Assembly: GCA_032768795.1 (NCBI GenBank)
Contig: CP136495.1
Span: 2,172,501-2,236,500 of the forward strand
Direction of reading: 5' to 3'
From: Tremella fuciformis
Taxonomy: Eukaryota > Basidiomycota > Tremellomycetes > Tremellales > Tremellaceae
Length of the DNA: 64,000 bases
In this document: positions 10,166-21,618 of the stretch, piece after piece
How the letters are laid out: each line of letters begins with the position of its first letter
How positions within the stretch are numbered: the stretch's first letter is position 1
Notes under the pieces: model-generated
Databases searched by the model: none
The model's input: the letters and a program-made list of their open reading frames with translations, nothing else
What the model was told of the DNA's origin: nothing
Translations under genes and position numbers: made by a program

Positions 10166-11904
10166 ATGGTAGCGACATACGCTGACATTCCCAGTGGGTT
10201 TGCCGCCTCACCAGAGGCGAACTTGAGCTGAGAAGCAGACAACACTGCCGCGCAGTGGTGGCGCGATCCCGGTCTGCGCAAGAATGTGTTCCACCTGTGA
10301 GCTATGTGATCTGTCTTTGGGGTAGCCGAGCTGACCACAGGGCTGCATGCTGTATGTGTGTCTTCTACCTGGGATATGATCAGGCACTTTTGACCGGTCT
10401 ACAATCCCTGCCAACTTGGAACAAGTTAGTACCCCAACGCCTAGAGCTATACGGCAGAGCGACTGGGCTAACGCTCAGATACTTTCATAGTCCCTCGGGG
10501 AACAAGTTGGGACTGATCACTGCCGCGCTCTACGTGGGACCACTCGCTTCGACGTTCGTGGCAGACAAGATTAATCAGCGGTATGGACGCAAGGTCGTCA
10601 TCTACATCGGCTCAGTAATCATCATCGCCGGTGCACTGCTCACGACCTTTGCCAAGAGCACCGGTCAATTCGTGGGTGGCCGGGTCATATTGGGTGCCGG
10701 GGGTGGCGCAACGAAAGTCGTGGCTTCCGCCCTACTTCAAGAGATCGCTCACCCCCGACTGCGAGCTATCGCAGGCGCATTCTACTACGGAACATACTAC
10801 GTCGGGGCAACCTTGTCTGGGTGGCTCTGCGTGGCCGGGTTGTACGTCGACAATGACTGGGGATGGCGATTCCCGTGCCTCGTTCAGATCTTTGGGCCTA
10901 TCGTCGTAATGATCGCCATCCTCACAGCTCCAGAGTCGCCCCGGTTTCTCGTCAAGAAAGGGAAAGTGGAACAAGCACGAGGCATTCTTGCCAAGTATCA
11001 CGCCAACGGCGATCTCGAAGACCCTCTCGTCGAGTTCGAACTCCGCGAGATCGAGGCATCCATCGGCGCAGAAGCCAACGAGTCCTCCTGGGCCGAATTT
11101 GTCCGGACACCTGGTGGCAGGCGGAGGGCTATCTGCATCATCACGCTCTGCATTGGTACCGCGTGGAACGGCAACGGCTTGGTATCGTACTACCTGACAC
11201 CGGTCCTGAAGACCGTCGGTGTCACACAGCCAATCCGGACAGCTTCACTGAACGCCGGACTGCAGGCTTTCAACCTCATCATGGCTTGGTGGTCGGCCAT
11301 GAACGTCGAGCGCTGGGGTCGACGCACGCTTTTCTTTGTGTCGGAGACTGGTATGCTGTTTAGCTACGCCATCGTCATGGGTCTCTCTGCGGGTTTTGCC
11401 GAGACGAAGAAATCTGGAGTCGGCTTGGCCGTCATCCCCTTCTTGTTCATCTACTTTGCCTTTTACGATATCGCGTGGACACCTCTGCCGTATACCTACA
11501 CGACGGAAATCTGTCCGTTTGGCCTTCGCACCAAAGGATTGGCGCTCTTCACCACGGTGCAACAGCCCTTCATCGCGTTCAACCAGTTTGTCAATCCCAT
11601 CGCCCTGAAAAACATCGCGTGGAAGTACTACGCCGTCTACCTGGCCATACAGGCGTCTTACCTCGTCTTCATCTACTTCCTTTACCCCGAGACGAAGGGT
11701 ATGTCGCTGGAGGAAGTGGGCGTGGTCTTTGATTCCGGCCACCGACACGCTCGACAGAAGGCCAAGGACAAGATGAATGCTCGGGTCGCCGCATTTGAGC
11801 AGAATGCCTTGCAGGAGAAGATGGAGCACGCGCAAGAGCATGTCGAGGATGTCAAGGCGGACGAAACGAGGGTCGAGGCGGCCGACAAATCGCGCATGGT
11901 GTGA
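10166..11904 (+). CDS. MFS sugar porter (MFS-B)
   Basis: Tandem paralogue of MFS-A with far fewer introns. Start MVATYADIP at 10166 is chosen because it aligns with MFS-A and follows a TATA box; exon 2 gives NTAAQWWRDPGLRKN and then CVFYLGYDQALLTGL. A third intron, 10425-10478, is 54 nt long, has no stop and is a multiple of three, so an unspliced reading looks like one long frame; splicing restores WNKYFHSPSGNK, matching paralogues. Later motifs are RYGRK, PESPRFL, KYHANG, ERWGRRT and YPETKG. The C-terminal cytoplasmic tail is long and charged. About 530 residues, twelve helices expected. Role: uptake of a mono- or disaccharide across the plasma membrane; specificity unknown. Confidence 0.92.
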
Positions 11905-12118
11905 TTCGAGTCGAGGCAAAATGACGGGCCATGGCTCTATAAGAGTGGAACAGCTTTGTACATACTGAGGCGTAGTTAGTCCAAGTCTGGGAAATGGAAA
12001 TCCGATGTTTGTCGTCAGAAGAAATGTGTATGTATGTGAGTCTCGCAGAATGGGGCAAAGGCTGGGGGCAAACATGTCCACCCCGCCTATGTATGTACAG
12101 CTGCATGCTCCTTTAGAT

Positions 12119-14215
12119 CTACCGAGTCTTGACACCCTCGGCCAGCACGTGCACCCCATTCGACCCAACAGCGGGCGGGATGCCAACCTTGCTCTCCATC
12201 TGAGCATGGCGCTGACGATTGTACATCTCTGCAATGTCAGATGAACCCTCAGAGCGGATACGAATGTACTTCGCCAGAACAACCTGTCGTTGTCGCCAAT
12301 ATCAACCGGCTCTATGGTCACTGTTCCTTCTGGAGTGAAGACGAGTTGCTGCGGGTCCGCGGCAGTCAACAGAGGCCAACCTGAAGTCAGACTTAAATTC
12401 CCAGGTCAGACTTGCCTTCTGCTATATCTCCACCGGCGAACCGGCACACCACGTCAGAGATATTCTTGGCTGATCGCCCCTCGATAGAGTCGTCTTCGCC
12501 GTTCCACAGGACGTCGACATCGAAGAGAAATGGCAGGCTTACGGAGTGACTACAGTCAGCAAAGACTCTTCGGCCAGGACCTCACCATGGCCCGAGATTG
12601 GTATCTTTATCTATCTTGTCTATCGAAGTTTGGATCAGGTAGCGATGCACATTGACACCCTGGTTCGCTAGGGTATCCGCGAGCTCGTCGATCGGTGCAT
12701 TGAACAGGAAGTCGGTGATCAGCTTCGAACCGGAGAGCGTGTTCCACTTGGTCAAGTCGCCACCGGTATAGTGCTGCCTGATCTCGTCGTTGGCCTGCGG
12801 GAACAAAGCAAGGGCAAAGTCTTGCGATGGAGGCGGGAAGATCAACTCGAACAGATTCCCCTCGCTCGCCATGGAGCCGAGAAGGATGGCGTCGATACCT
12901 TTGTTGAGCTTCCCAGCACGGATCATGGCAAGAGGGTGGTCTGTGTAGATCGCTCCGGGTCCATGTTCAAGGGCAAGTCGCGAAGCACGTGGTGGGAAGT
13001 CGTTGAATGCAGTGACCAGGGTATCAACGTCGATGGCGCGCAGTGCTGCCAGTCGAGAAGCGGCCGTCGGATGTGTGTCGGTGGTGATGCCGTGTACAGC
13101 GAGCATGTTCTGATAGACTGCTTCGGCGTCGCTGGCAGACAGGGGCGGCTGGGATCAGTCGAAGCGCCTCACAGCAGACACGGGACCTACCATAGTGCTG
13201 ACCGCTCCAGACTGCAAGATGACACGCTTGAATAGGGGCGCCGGGTGCAGGCACAAAAGGTTGCACAACACCGAGCCTGATTGGTCAGCTAGGTCTTCAT
13301 AAGCGGCTGGACACATACCGGCGCTCTCGCCATAGATCGTGATGTTGGCTGGGTCACCCCCGAAAGCTTCGAGGTTGACCTTCAGCCATTCAAGCCACGA
13401 AACACAATCGTATAATCCTTGTGATCAGCCCCCTGTTTGCTCGACTGAAAACAATACTGACCGAAGTTACCAGTCACTTGGCCAGCCTCTTCCGCCAAAT
13501 CTTTGGAAGAGAGGAATCCCAAGACATTCAGGCGGTAATTGGCAGATACGACGATGACTCTGCGGCCTCGCTCAGCCTGCTTTCGGATGAGACGAGTAGG
13601 ATCGTAGACCATGTCGGCAGAATTTCCGAAGACCAGACCGCCGCCACTACATTGGTGAGCAAGAGTCAGGACGATCTGGTATCGCTCACTGGATCCAAGC
13701 CTGAGGTCAGTCAAGCACGAACGGACTTGTGAACACTCACCAAGACAGGAAGCTTCTCGCCGGGCTTGTAGTCACCCGGCGCAAAGACATTCGTCACGAA
13801 CGACGTCTCACTTGAAGCGAGCCGTGAGCCTCGGTGCGGAAGACCGTGATTGGTGAAAAGAATGTGGCCATTCCTATCTTCGGGTGCGGGGAACGTGGTC
13901 CTGCTCCTTCAGCACATCGTGACTCGAACGTCCACCTCGACTTGCCCAAAATCGTAGCATTCCATCGGCTCGCTCCACGGCGTATGCGGCACACTGCGTT
14001 TCCACCTCTCGGCTTGAGCGTATGGGATACCCTTGACAGTCAGTTCACATGTTCTCGCTCCCATAGACCAAGCCCACCAGCCACTTCGCAACTGGTGGGA
14101 GCCCGCCGTCCTCCCCTTTCAGGACTTCGGGCGCTTTCGATTCATTGGCGAAGGAAAAGGTATCCGCAAAGCCCAACACCGGGCCCGTAGTTGTGTTGAC
14201 GAGAAGACCAGTCAT
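12119..14215 (-). CDS. Type-B carboxylesterase (carboxylesterase-1)
   Basis: Serine esterase of the carboxylesterase/lipase family (PF00135). About nine short exons. The spliced N-terminus MTGLLVNTTTGPVLGF joins to KWLGIPYAQAERWK, the family start motif; then comes VFAPGDYKPGEKLPV, SANYRLNVLGFL and FGGDPANITIYGESAG, which holds the nucleophile Ser. A His in HSVSLPF near the C-terminus fits the catalytic His. The final exon needs an intron (about 44 nt, gtacattcg...ttgcag) near 12,260; without it the C-terminus looks frameshifted. No signal peptide is evident, so it may be cytosolic. It lies convergent to MFS-B and divergent from MFS-C, so it may de-esterify a substrate imported by one of them (inference). 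Confidence 0.85.
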
Positions 14216-14640
14216 CTTGCCTCCGAGTACAGCAACGTCTACACCTCACCTAGCTGAGCCTCATGAAGTTATACCCCAGAAGCATTCGTACGTATGTTAC
14301 GATTCAGCCAGGTCGCATAGAATTGAGCCGGAATGTGGGGTGACGGAGCCCCTCTCCGCGGCCGAAGCCGGCATGAGACACTTTGGGTCGCGCGCCTAGA
14401 GACGCGCGGCAGCAGAGGTGCACGGAACGCCGAGACCGAGCCGGTTGGAATGTTACCGAAGTGCTGGTAAGGCGGGAACAAACACGAAACAGGCTGATCT
14501 TGGATTCCGCCTGAACCCAACTCCCCGCCTTTCTCCACAGATAAGAATGCGGGTTCTGACCGCATTCGGCGACGGGTCCCCACAGACAGGTATATTTTGC
14601 CTCCCAACTCAGCACCAGCAAAACCCCAGACCCAAGCGAG
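14216..14640. promoter_or_regulatory. Divergent promoter between carboxylesterase-1 and MFS-C
   Basis: A 425-bp gap between two 5' ends. A TATATTTT box at 14591-14598 lies about 45 bp upstream of the MFS-C start. Small open frames here show no family features and were not accepted. Confidence 0.55.
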
Positions 14641-16665
14641 ATGTCGTCCAAGGAGGAGTTGGCTCAAAGCCTGCCGCACTGGTCTTCATGGCGAAGTAAG
14701 TCTCGTCGGTCTGACAATTGTTGACACTGGCCAGACAATGTCAACGACAAATGGTACAAGGACCCGTCCCTGCGACGCTGCCTTCTCAATGTGATGCTAC
14801 TCTATGGTTCCGTCTTTGCCTACGGGTACGACAACTCGGTAATCTCTTCCGTGCAGGCTCTCCCATACTGGGGCATGTGAGCACATTCCCGGCACGCCTG
14901 TTCCTAGCTGAGACGTAGCTACTTTAACCAGCCGTCCGGCATCAGGCTGGGTCTCATTACCTCGGGATATTTGTTCCGTGAGTAGCCTCTCGTCCAGCTT
15001 GACCCTTGCTGACCTACCCAGCGCAGATTGCGTAAGACAGCTATTGTAGGCCTCTGTCCGTGGCTCACATCAAAGATTCTCCTTCTTGGGCAGTTACCTC
15101 GCCGACAAGTTGGGCAGAAAGCCGACCATTGCCATGTCCGCGACACTTGGCGTACGCGCTTGTTTGTCAATCCTTCCCTTAGAGGCTGACAGTCAGATTG
15201 TGGGTCCCTGCATCACGGCATTCGGCAACAACATCGGAACCTTTGTGGCCGGCCGTGTCCTCACTGGGTGATTCAAGTTATGCTGCAGGTTAGTAGCACT
15301 ACTGAGACTCAGGTGTTCGACTGGATGGTACTTGGTGACCGCTCTGCCGCTCATCGCTGAGATATCTCACCCGCGATTCCGGGCGCGGTCGCAAGCCACC
15401 ATCTACACCGGTTTTGCAGTCGGCGGGTTCATCTGCGGCTGGGTCGGATACGGCTGCGCCACCTGGGCGAGCAACTGGTCTTGGCGCGTAACGACGTTCC
15501 TGCAATGCCTGGGCAGTGTCCCCCTCTTCTTCTGGGCCCTTACTCCATGGATGGCCGAGTCGCCTCGATGGCTCGTGCGTCAGGGACGACGACAGCAGGC
15601 TATCGCCCTTCTCGCCCACCTGCACTCCAATGGCGACGAGAACGACGAGCTCGTGCTGAACGAGATGGCGGAGATCGTTGCGGCCGTCGAGCTCGACCAG
15701 ACTACGCAGCGAGCGTCCATTTCAGAGTTCTTCGCCACCCCGGGAAACCGAAAGAGGCTCTTGTCGCTGATCTGGTTTGCGTGGTACCTTTCGATGGCTG
15801 GCGTGAGTCTCTCTTGACGAGTCTGGATCCAACTGAGCGCCAGCAAAACTTGTTCGCGTACTACCTACCAGTCATACTGGAGAGTGTAGGCTTTACATCG
15901 TTCATTCAAATCCAAGGATTCCAAGCCGGACTGTCCGCCCTCATTGGTGTTGTTTCCTTCATCGCGTCTCAGCTCGTCGAGCGTGTAGGCCGCAAGTCGC
16001 TGGTGATGACTTCTGTGACGGGTGTGTCGATCAGCTTCACAATCTTCACTGCCCTATGTGTGAGTATCTACCCCTTGCAGTGCGCTGTACTCCGGGCTGA
16101 AGCCGCAGGCGCACTTCTCTGCGACTAACAGCCACGCCACCGCCATCGGAGTGGTCGTCATGATTTTCGTGTTCTGCCTGTTCCTCGTCATGGGATCTTA
16201 CAATATTGCCTTCCTCTGTGAGTACTCTTGTGATCATGCCCCCCAGAAGCTCTGACACATAGACATGCCTGAAATCCTGCCATTCAACCTGAGGACCACG
16301 GGGATGGCTATTTACACCATCTCAACCAACATGGGCGCTGTTTACAACGGTCTCGGTGAGTCAACAGATTCAGCTCGGCAAGTACTTTGCTAATGACAGT
16401 GAACCCCGTCGCTATCGAAGCGATCGCTTGGAAGTATTACCTAGTCTTCGTGGTGCTCAACTGGATATCCGTCGTCATCGCCTATTTCCTGCTCGTCGAG
16501 ACCAAGGGTCTCACCCTGGAAGACATTGCGGTGCTGTTCGACGGAGAGCAGGCCAGCGTTGTCAGGGGCGATATCCACGAGAAGCTCGACGAGGAACTCA
16601 AGGCTGACCGTGATCACCATGTGGAGAACGCCGAGAAGAATGACGTTGTCCCGCAAGCCCAATGA
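14641..16665 (+). CDS. MFS sugar porter (MFS-C), with a 10-nt exon
   Basis: Sugar porter of the same branch as MFS-D and MFS-H. It begins MSSKEELAQSLPHW, then KWYKDPSLRR, and a first helix with YGSVFAYGYDNSVISS. Further motifs are ADKLGRKP, the AEISHPRFRARS loop, AESPRWLVRQGRR, HLHSNGDENDE, ERVGRKS, EILPFNLRTTGMA and LVETKGLTLED. About a dozen exons; exon 15022-15031 is only 10 nt and lies between 44-nt introns, yet it is needed for the FPQIAFSFLGSYLADK segment. About 520 residues with twelve expected helices and a charged C-terminal tail. Convergent with TF1. Confidence 0.9.
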
Positions 16666-16852
16666 TGGATATGAAGAGGTCTGGCGTTGTCGATACTGTA
16701 GCTTGCTTCATCGTCATCGGGTGCAAGTGGTATAATACTGGCTTGACAGTGATTCGCATGCAACCACCGCTACAGAATCTGTCTTGTACTGTGCGTGCAG
16801 AGACTCTGCATAAACCTCTAGAAACCCAATGTCTACAGTACTGCCAAGCGAG

Positions 16853-19023
16853 TTATCCTATTCTAGCCATCGCTCTAACCAGCTCCATGGTATAAGACCC
16901 CATCTCATTCTTGCAATCAGAGGATTGCTTGACGACATAGAGTGAAGGACTCACCAGCTGAAGGAACATGGTCAAGCACTGCTTGACATAGGGCAGTAGC
17001 TCTTCCCGGAAGGTCCTGCCTTTTGACGAAAGCGCCGACCCGTACTTCACTATCACTTCGACGGCAGTCAAAGTTATAGGGAATATGCGGAATGCAAAGT
17101 CGAGCGCTGGGTCGAGTTGCAACGTGATACCAGACTCGCGAAAGTCCCAGATCGCTTGCAGATTGTCGAGAACAAACTCGACGCGGAGTAACGGGTGAGA
17201 GTGGTCGAGCTTGATCAAGCCATGGCTGTGGCAAAGGTTCCATACGATACTGCAATCATCAATCTCTCATGTGTCAGTGACAATGACCCACTCTCGGAGC
17301 CAGCCGAGGTTGATGATTAGGCTGTGCATCTCCCCTGGCGGTCCTTCGGGACGGGTGTCGAACAAGTTGAGTCTGCCACAGATCGTATCGTCGAAGAGCT
17401 CGCCCAATTCCTCCTGCAACGTGATGGCCGACTGTTCCGTCCACAGATGACAACCGCCCTCAGAGGCGACGTCGCATTGCTCCCGCCAACACACTAGGAC
17501 CCGCTCATCCACCAGACTCAGCATGCGGGCGTGAAACTCAGGGAAGTGAGCTAAAGCTGAGGCCGGCAGGCGAGAGCGAAACTCGCTCGTGAGCTCCCAG
17601 GGGTTGCCCGGGAAGCGAAGACGTTGCGGATGTGTGTCCGACGGTCGCTGCAGGCAAACGTGAAGCCTCTCTGCGTTGCACAGCGTAAAGTACAGCTTGA
17701 GACGGGGCGTACGCCACGTCGGGTCGGCTGGATCTGCGCTCTTCCAATCGTCAATGCGAAGGACCTGTGCGCGGGTAAGCGCCTGTTGCAGGTGCGTCCA
17801 TGCCATCTGCTGATCACCGATAAAGGTGTAGGCCATGAAGAGGATGTGGGACGACACGACGTCGGCGATGGTTGTGCCTCCATGGCAGTCGGACAGAGAG
17901 CTTGCCTCGTTGGCGCGGTTGAAGTACGCTTTGATGAGCGAAGAATCAGGCCGGCGCTCTCTGTTGGTCGCGAGACGCAAGGCATAAGAGGTGGCCATGG
18001 CGCACATGGCCAAGACCAGAGCGCGGAAGCTCATGGACCGCTCGTGATGACGCTCCCTAAACGCCGCAAATGTTGCCTTCTCTTCAACATGGGGTGTGTA
18101 CCACCACAACAAAGAGAAGAAGGTATGCAGCTTGGGGAGAACCAGGTCGTCGGTTTCCGGCATGGGGACCCAGTACAGCATGTGCGACGTGGAGGTGGAT
18201 TCTGCACTCAGCATGTGTGGCTTCGACCCCAATGAGGGCTGACTGCAAGCGGTTCGGACGATAGATTCCACCTCGACCCCCTCTATCCACTCCAGTGGTA
18301 TGTCTGAAAGGGATCTCTGATCTGCCTGCCCTTGTCAGAGTGTCCAACAATATGCAAGGAGCAGGTTTCACCGACTGCGTCTCGCTGCCGTTGTCTGTGT
18401 GCCAGTCTTCGAACGTCCAGTCAGACCATGACATGGGGATGCCCAGCAGAGTCTCGATCGACCAGCCAGCGACCCCGCGGCTCACTCCCGCCGAGGGATC
18501 GACGCTGGCAACTGTGCCGGATGGTGTCGCTGCAACCGTTGTCCACGGCGTACGCTGGTCCGAAGGGATGGTGGAAGGGGGCGGGTCGGTCGGCGGTGCA
18601 GATTCCACTGTCGCCGCAGTGTCAGGGCCTGGCAGGGGTGTAGTGAGTATTCCATGGCCAGACGCGGGCCTCTTAGGCTTGGGGCCGCGCTTGAGCGAGA
18701 TCTGCCGTCAGACACCAAACTCTCATGACCCTCTTCCTACCCACACGTGACCATGTGCATCGTTCGCCGGTGCGCGAGCACTCGGCACACCGAGAGAGTG
18801 GCTCTGCTGAGGAGGCTGTCAGAGTGCACTGGTGCCATCAGCTCTGACGCGGTGAGGACGAGACACAACGCGCTTTGCTTCGCCTTCGATGACACTGGTC
18901 TCAGCATGGCACTATTGGCTCCGAGCAGTCTTCACGCACCTGGTCGCATGCGCGAGAGAGCCGGGGCAGTCCACTGCTTCGCCTCCGCTTGGATGGGCCA
19001 GCATCCGATTCGGCATCCAACAT
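16853..19023 (-). CDS. Zn2Cys6 transcription factor (TF1) with fungal-specific domain
   Basis: Binuclear zinc-cluster regulator with the middle-homology domain of PF04082, expected in the nucleus. The start MLDAESDAGPSKRRR is followed by SRACDQ, a 21-nt exon (18894-18874) encoding CHRRRSK, and the second half RCAECSRTGERCTW, then the linker RRGPKPKRP. A canonical CX2CX6C requires a GC-AG intron at 18873-18829; the competing GT-AG intron 18848-18804 keeps frame but gives CX2CX8C. The large exon 18271-17267 holds the regulatory domain (SFRALVLAMCAMATSYAL, then an AYFNRANEASSLSD helix). The C-terminal exons give WNLCHSHGLIKLDHSHP and a final short exon ending in MARIG. Regulated genes are unknown; it is transcribed towards MFS-C. 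Confidence 0.82.
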
Positions 19024-19916
19024 GGTGTCGAGAGGACTAGATGACAAAGCAACTGCAGCGACGGAGGGAATTCAGCCGGTATTGAAAGCGGGTTCAGCCT
19101 TGTTTATGCCGACGGGCACACTCCCGAGATCCCTTCACCCCTCTTGCGACTTCATTTGGTACAGAAATAGACGTTATGGATGGCCCGACAGATCGTATGG
19201 TGATGTAAGCTGAGCGCTGAGTCAAAGGAGGGGGCCGAGGTCCGTGCAGAACACAGAGCTGAAGCTGATTCTACTGTCCATGGGCGATGTGAGCTTCGGG
19301 ACCGGCCGATGAGGGGCCCTGAAGTTGACCTGCGGCCTGTGGGGTAGGCAAGACTGGGTTACAGGATTCGTCCGACCGATCACCGTCTTTCGAACGAGTT
19401 CAACATGACCTTATCATCGGCACATGCGAAGCACTGCAAAGTTATTTCATGGAGGGCACCGAGATATTGGGCTCGATAGATGAGGTCATTGTCTTACCTG
19501 GTCCCAGTCAACCCACTCGTACACAGCACACCTTCGTCCCGTGGGCGAATGTTTAGACCCCATCATAGCAGCGCAGGCTGGAGGTGCGCAACAAGATCGC
19601 TGGGGTACTCACCCGTCTTCCATGAGTACACAGACAACCCTGAGCAAACAACTTGATCAACCTCCTATCCGAGGTGGAAGCCTTGTATTCCATGAAGGAC
19701 GTCGCTTCGAATTTCGCGCCAGAAGAACAGCAGTGGTACCAGGAGCACGGCCCACACCGACCGTCATCTTAGAGTTGTTCTATCGGTAAGGGGGAAGACT
19801 GACTGGACTGTGAATGTAACTCTGAATGCAATTGTACAGTACCAATGGACGCCGACGTTGCCGAGCCTTGGACAGGCGGGGCAAACTCGCCTATACATGT
19901 ATGCACACGCCTCAGT
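19024..19916. other. Intergenic region upstream of TF1, no confirmed gene
   Basis: An 893-bp gap that should contain the TF1 promoter (left) and the 3' end of hydrolase-1 (right). A protein-like 39-codon fragment at 19653-19772 on the plus strand (containing SNFAPEEQQWYQEHG) ends in a stop, but no upstream exon with a start could be joined to it. Nothing else is recognisable. Confidence 0.45.
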
Positions 19917-21094
19917 CTAGTACTGCTTCGTTCTGGAGATGCAAAAGTCGAGAGCAGGCTTGTACACCTCATCCCACCATACCTCGCAAATGTCCCTTTT
20001 CCACTTCTTGAGAGTCCCGATCGTTTCCTCACCGTCACCATGATACATCCCGCGAGCGAGGAGCAGCTGTGTGTCCACCCCGAGCTCTTTCAGTCTGTCG
20101 TAGGCCATCTGCGTCTGCACATTGGGGATCAGCTCGTCCAGTTCGGCCTTGATGAGGACCGTTGGTGGCCATTGAGGCGCGAAGCTATCAATGGGGTTCT
20201 TGTGTGAGGGGATCGTGTGCCCGACGGGCTCCTCAAGCCAGTCGGGGAGTAGCGCCCCTCGCTTCATGACTGCTTCCCACATGATGCGCCGGGGTCGGGC
20301 CGGCTGGTCGAATTCGCCTCGGATGTTGAACCTGGTGGCCGTTGGGCCATCGAGTACGGTACGCAAAGCCGTCTGCTCCTCTGGAGAGAGGAGCTCCGAA
20401 GCCCGCTTGATAATCTCGTCAAAAGATATGGCTTCCCCGCTGGAGGAGAGGGGGGCATTGAAGTCGGTAATGGGGTACAGAACGTAGATAGCCTTCGGGA
20501 GCGGCTTGTTCTGCGCCAAGAGGTCCATGGTCTGTACTTAGTGAAGTCATTGGCCAGAGAGACGGGACATGCCAGGTACCAAGAGGCGATACCCCCGCCG
20601 CTACCGCCATAGTAAAAGATCATGTCCCCGTTCACCTTGCCCAAGTCTCCCAGAGCCTTGTTCAGGCCGTCTGGAGATCTAATCCAGTCGTACGCTGCGA
20701 CGCAGTCCTCTCTCTGGTCGGCAAGCTTCGCACTGCGCACGTAAGCCTGATTCGGACCAGAGCCTTCAAATGTACTGAGGCCAAAGTCGATACTCGATGG
20801 ATACAACGGCGAATCCATGTTTCAGCAGGTACGCATTGTGCTCGCTGAAGATCCACTGGCTGTCGCCAAACGTGAACGCTCCGCCGTAAATAGCCAGGGC
20901 TGACGATCAGCCAGCATCCCGATACGCTTCTCGAGCAACTCGCCTACAGGCCACCCGGTGAAGCCATTCTTGGTGGTTTTGTCAGGTAGATACACGTCGG
21001 CCCAGACCCCGCCCCCTTCGCAGTTGTCATACTCCTTGTACAGGAAGCGGTGGAAGGGGATGCCCTCGAAGGATACGCCTGTTACAGCTGTCAT
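19917..21094 (-). CDS. Alpha/beta hydrolase fold-3 enzyme (hydrolase-1)
   Basis: Hydrolase of the hormone-sensitive-lipase-like group (PF07859), about 340 residues. The first exon MTAVTGVSFEGIPFHRF and DNCEGGGVWADVYLPD match hydrolase-2. It continues with IYGGAFTFGDSQ, VVSIEYRLWPH, the nucleophile region FYYGGSGGGIASW, an Asp in KAELDELIPN and a His in GMYHGDGEE. The oxyanion-hole motif HGGG of the family is YGGA here, and the GDSAGG-type elbow is GGSGGG, so activity may differ from hydrolase-2. Introns match hydrolase-2 in position, but the one at 20572-20532 has a GC donor (GCATGT). It follows MFS-D on the same strand and is part of the duplicated TF-porter-hydrolase cassette. An upstream in-frame ATG (21151) is possible but less like the paralogue. 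Confidence 0.85.
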
Positions 21095-21618
21095 GACGTC
21101 GAGAAAGGCTTGTTCGAAGGGGCATGTCGACCTGGCAGCTCGAGATATCATTAGCTACCGGAAGCCCGGACGATCGTTGCATCCGAACAGCGACTGGTCG
21201 ATGTCGGACTTGCTGACTCAATGATCCGCAACGTCCCGGCATCCGTCGAGGACAGCTGCGCTCGTGCCGACGTAACGTCTCGGACAGATACCGGACTAAT
21301 TTAAGGTGCAATGCTGGAACTCCGCGAAAGCACCGCATGCCCATGCGGGTCTAGGTTCTTTTCTCTCCGCACTAGCGACAACGAGGGGCGCCTGTACAGG
21401 CCGTACCTCCTCACCAGGCTGGACCCCTCACCCCGCTTCTTGCTTTGGCGAGTCATGAGTTAGCGTTACAAGAGACTGGATTCACGGCATCACACAGCCA
21501 ATGCATGTTGTATAGCGTTGGCAAGAGAGGGACTATCCTGCTTCAAGTCCGGGTGTGAAAATGGTCTCGACAACGACCCACTTGTACTCTGCGTCTTCCG
21601 TCCGACCTTCTTTAGCTA
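21095..21618. other. Intergenic between MFS-D and hydrolase-1
   Basis: These 524 bp hold the promoter of hydrolase-1 and the MFS-D 3' end. Several CGG and CCG triplets (for example around 21160 and 21290) could bind Zn2Cys6 factors, but no clear palindrome or TATA box was identified. No gene is supported. Confidence 0.4.

Noticed and set aside
12240..12290. Apparent frameshift at the C-terminus of carboxylesterase-1
   Set aside because: A 44-nt intron (gtacattcg...ttgcag) restores the frame to a stop at 12119-12121.
11245..12369. 374-codon minus-strand open frame
   Set aside because: Most of it is antisense to MFS-B; only its first part is a real carboxylesterase exon.
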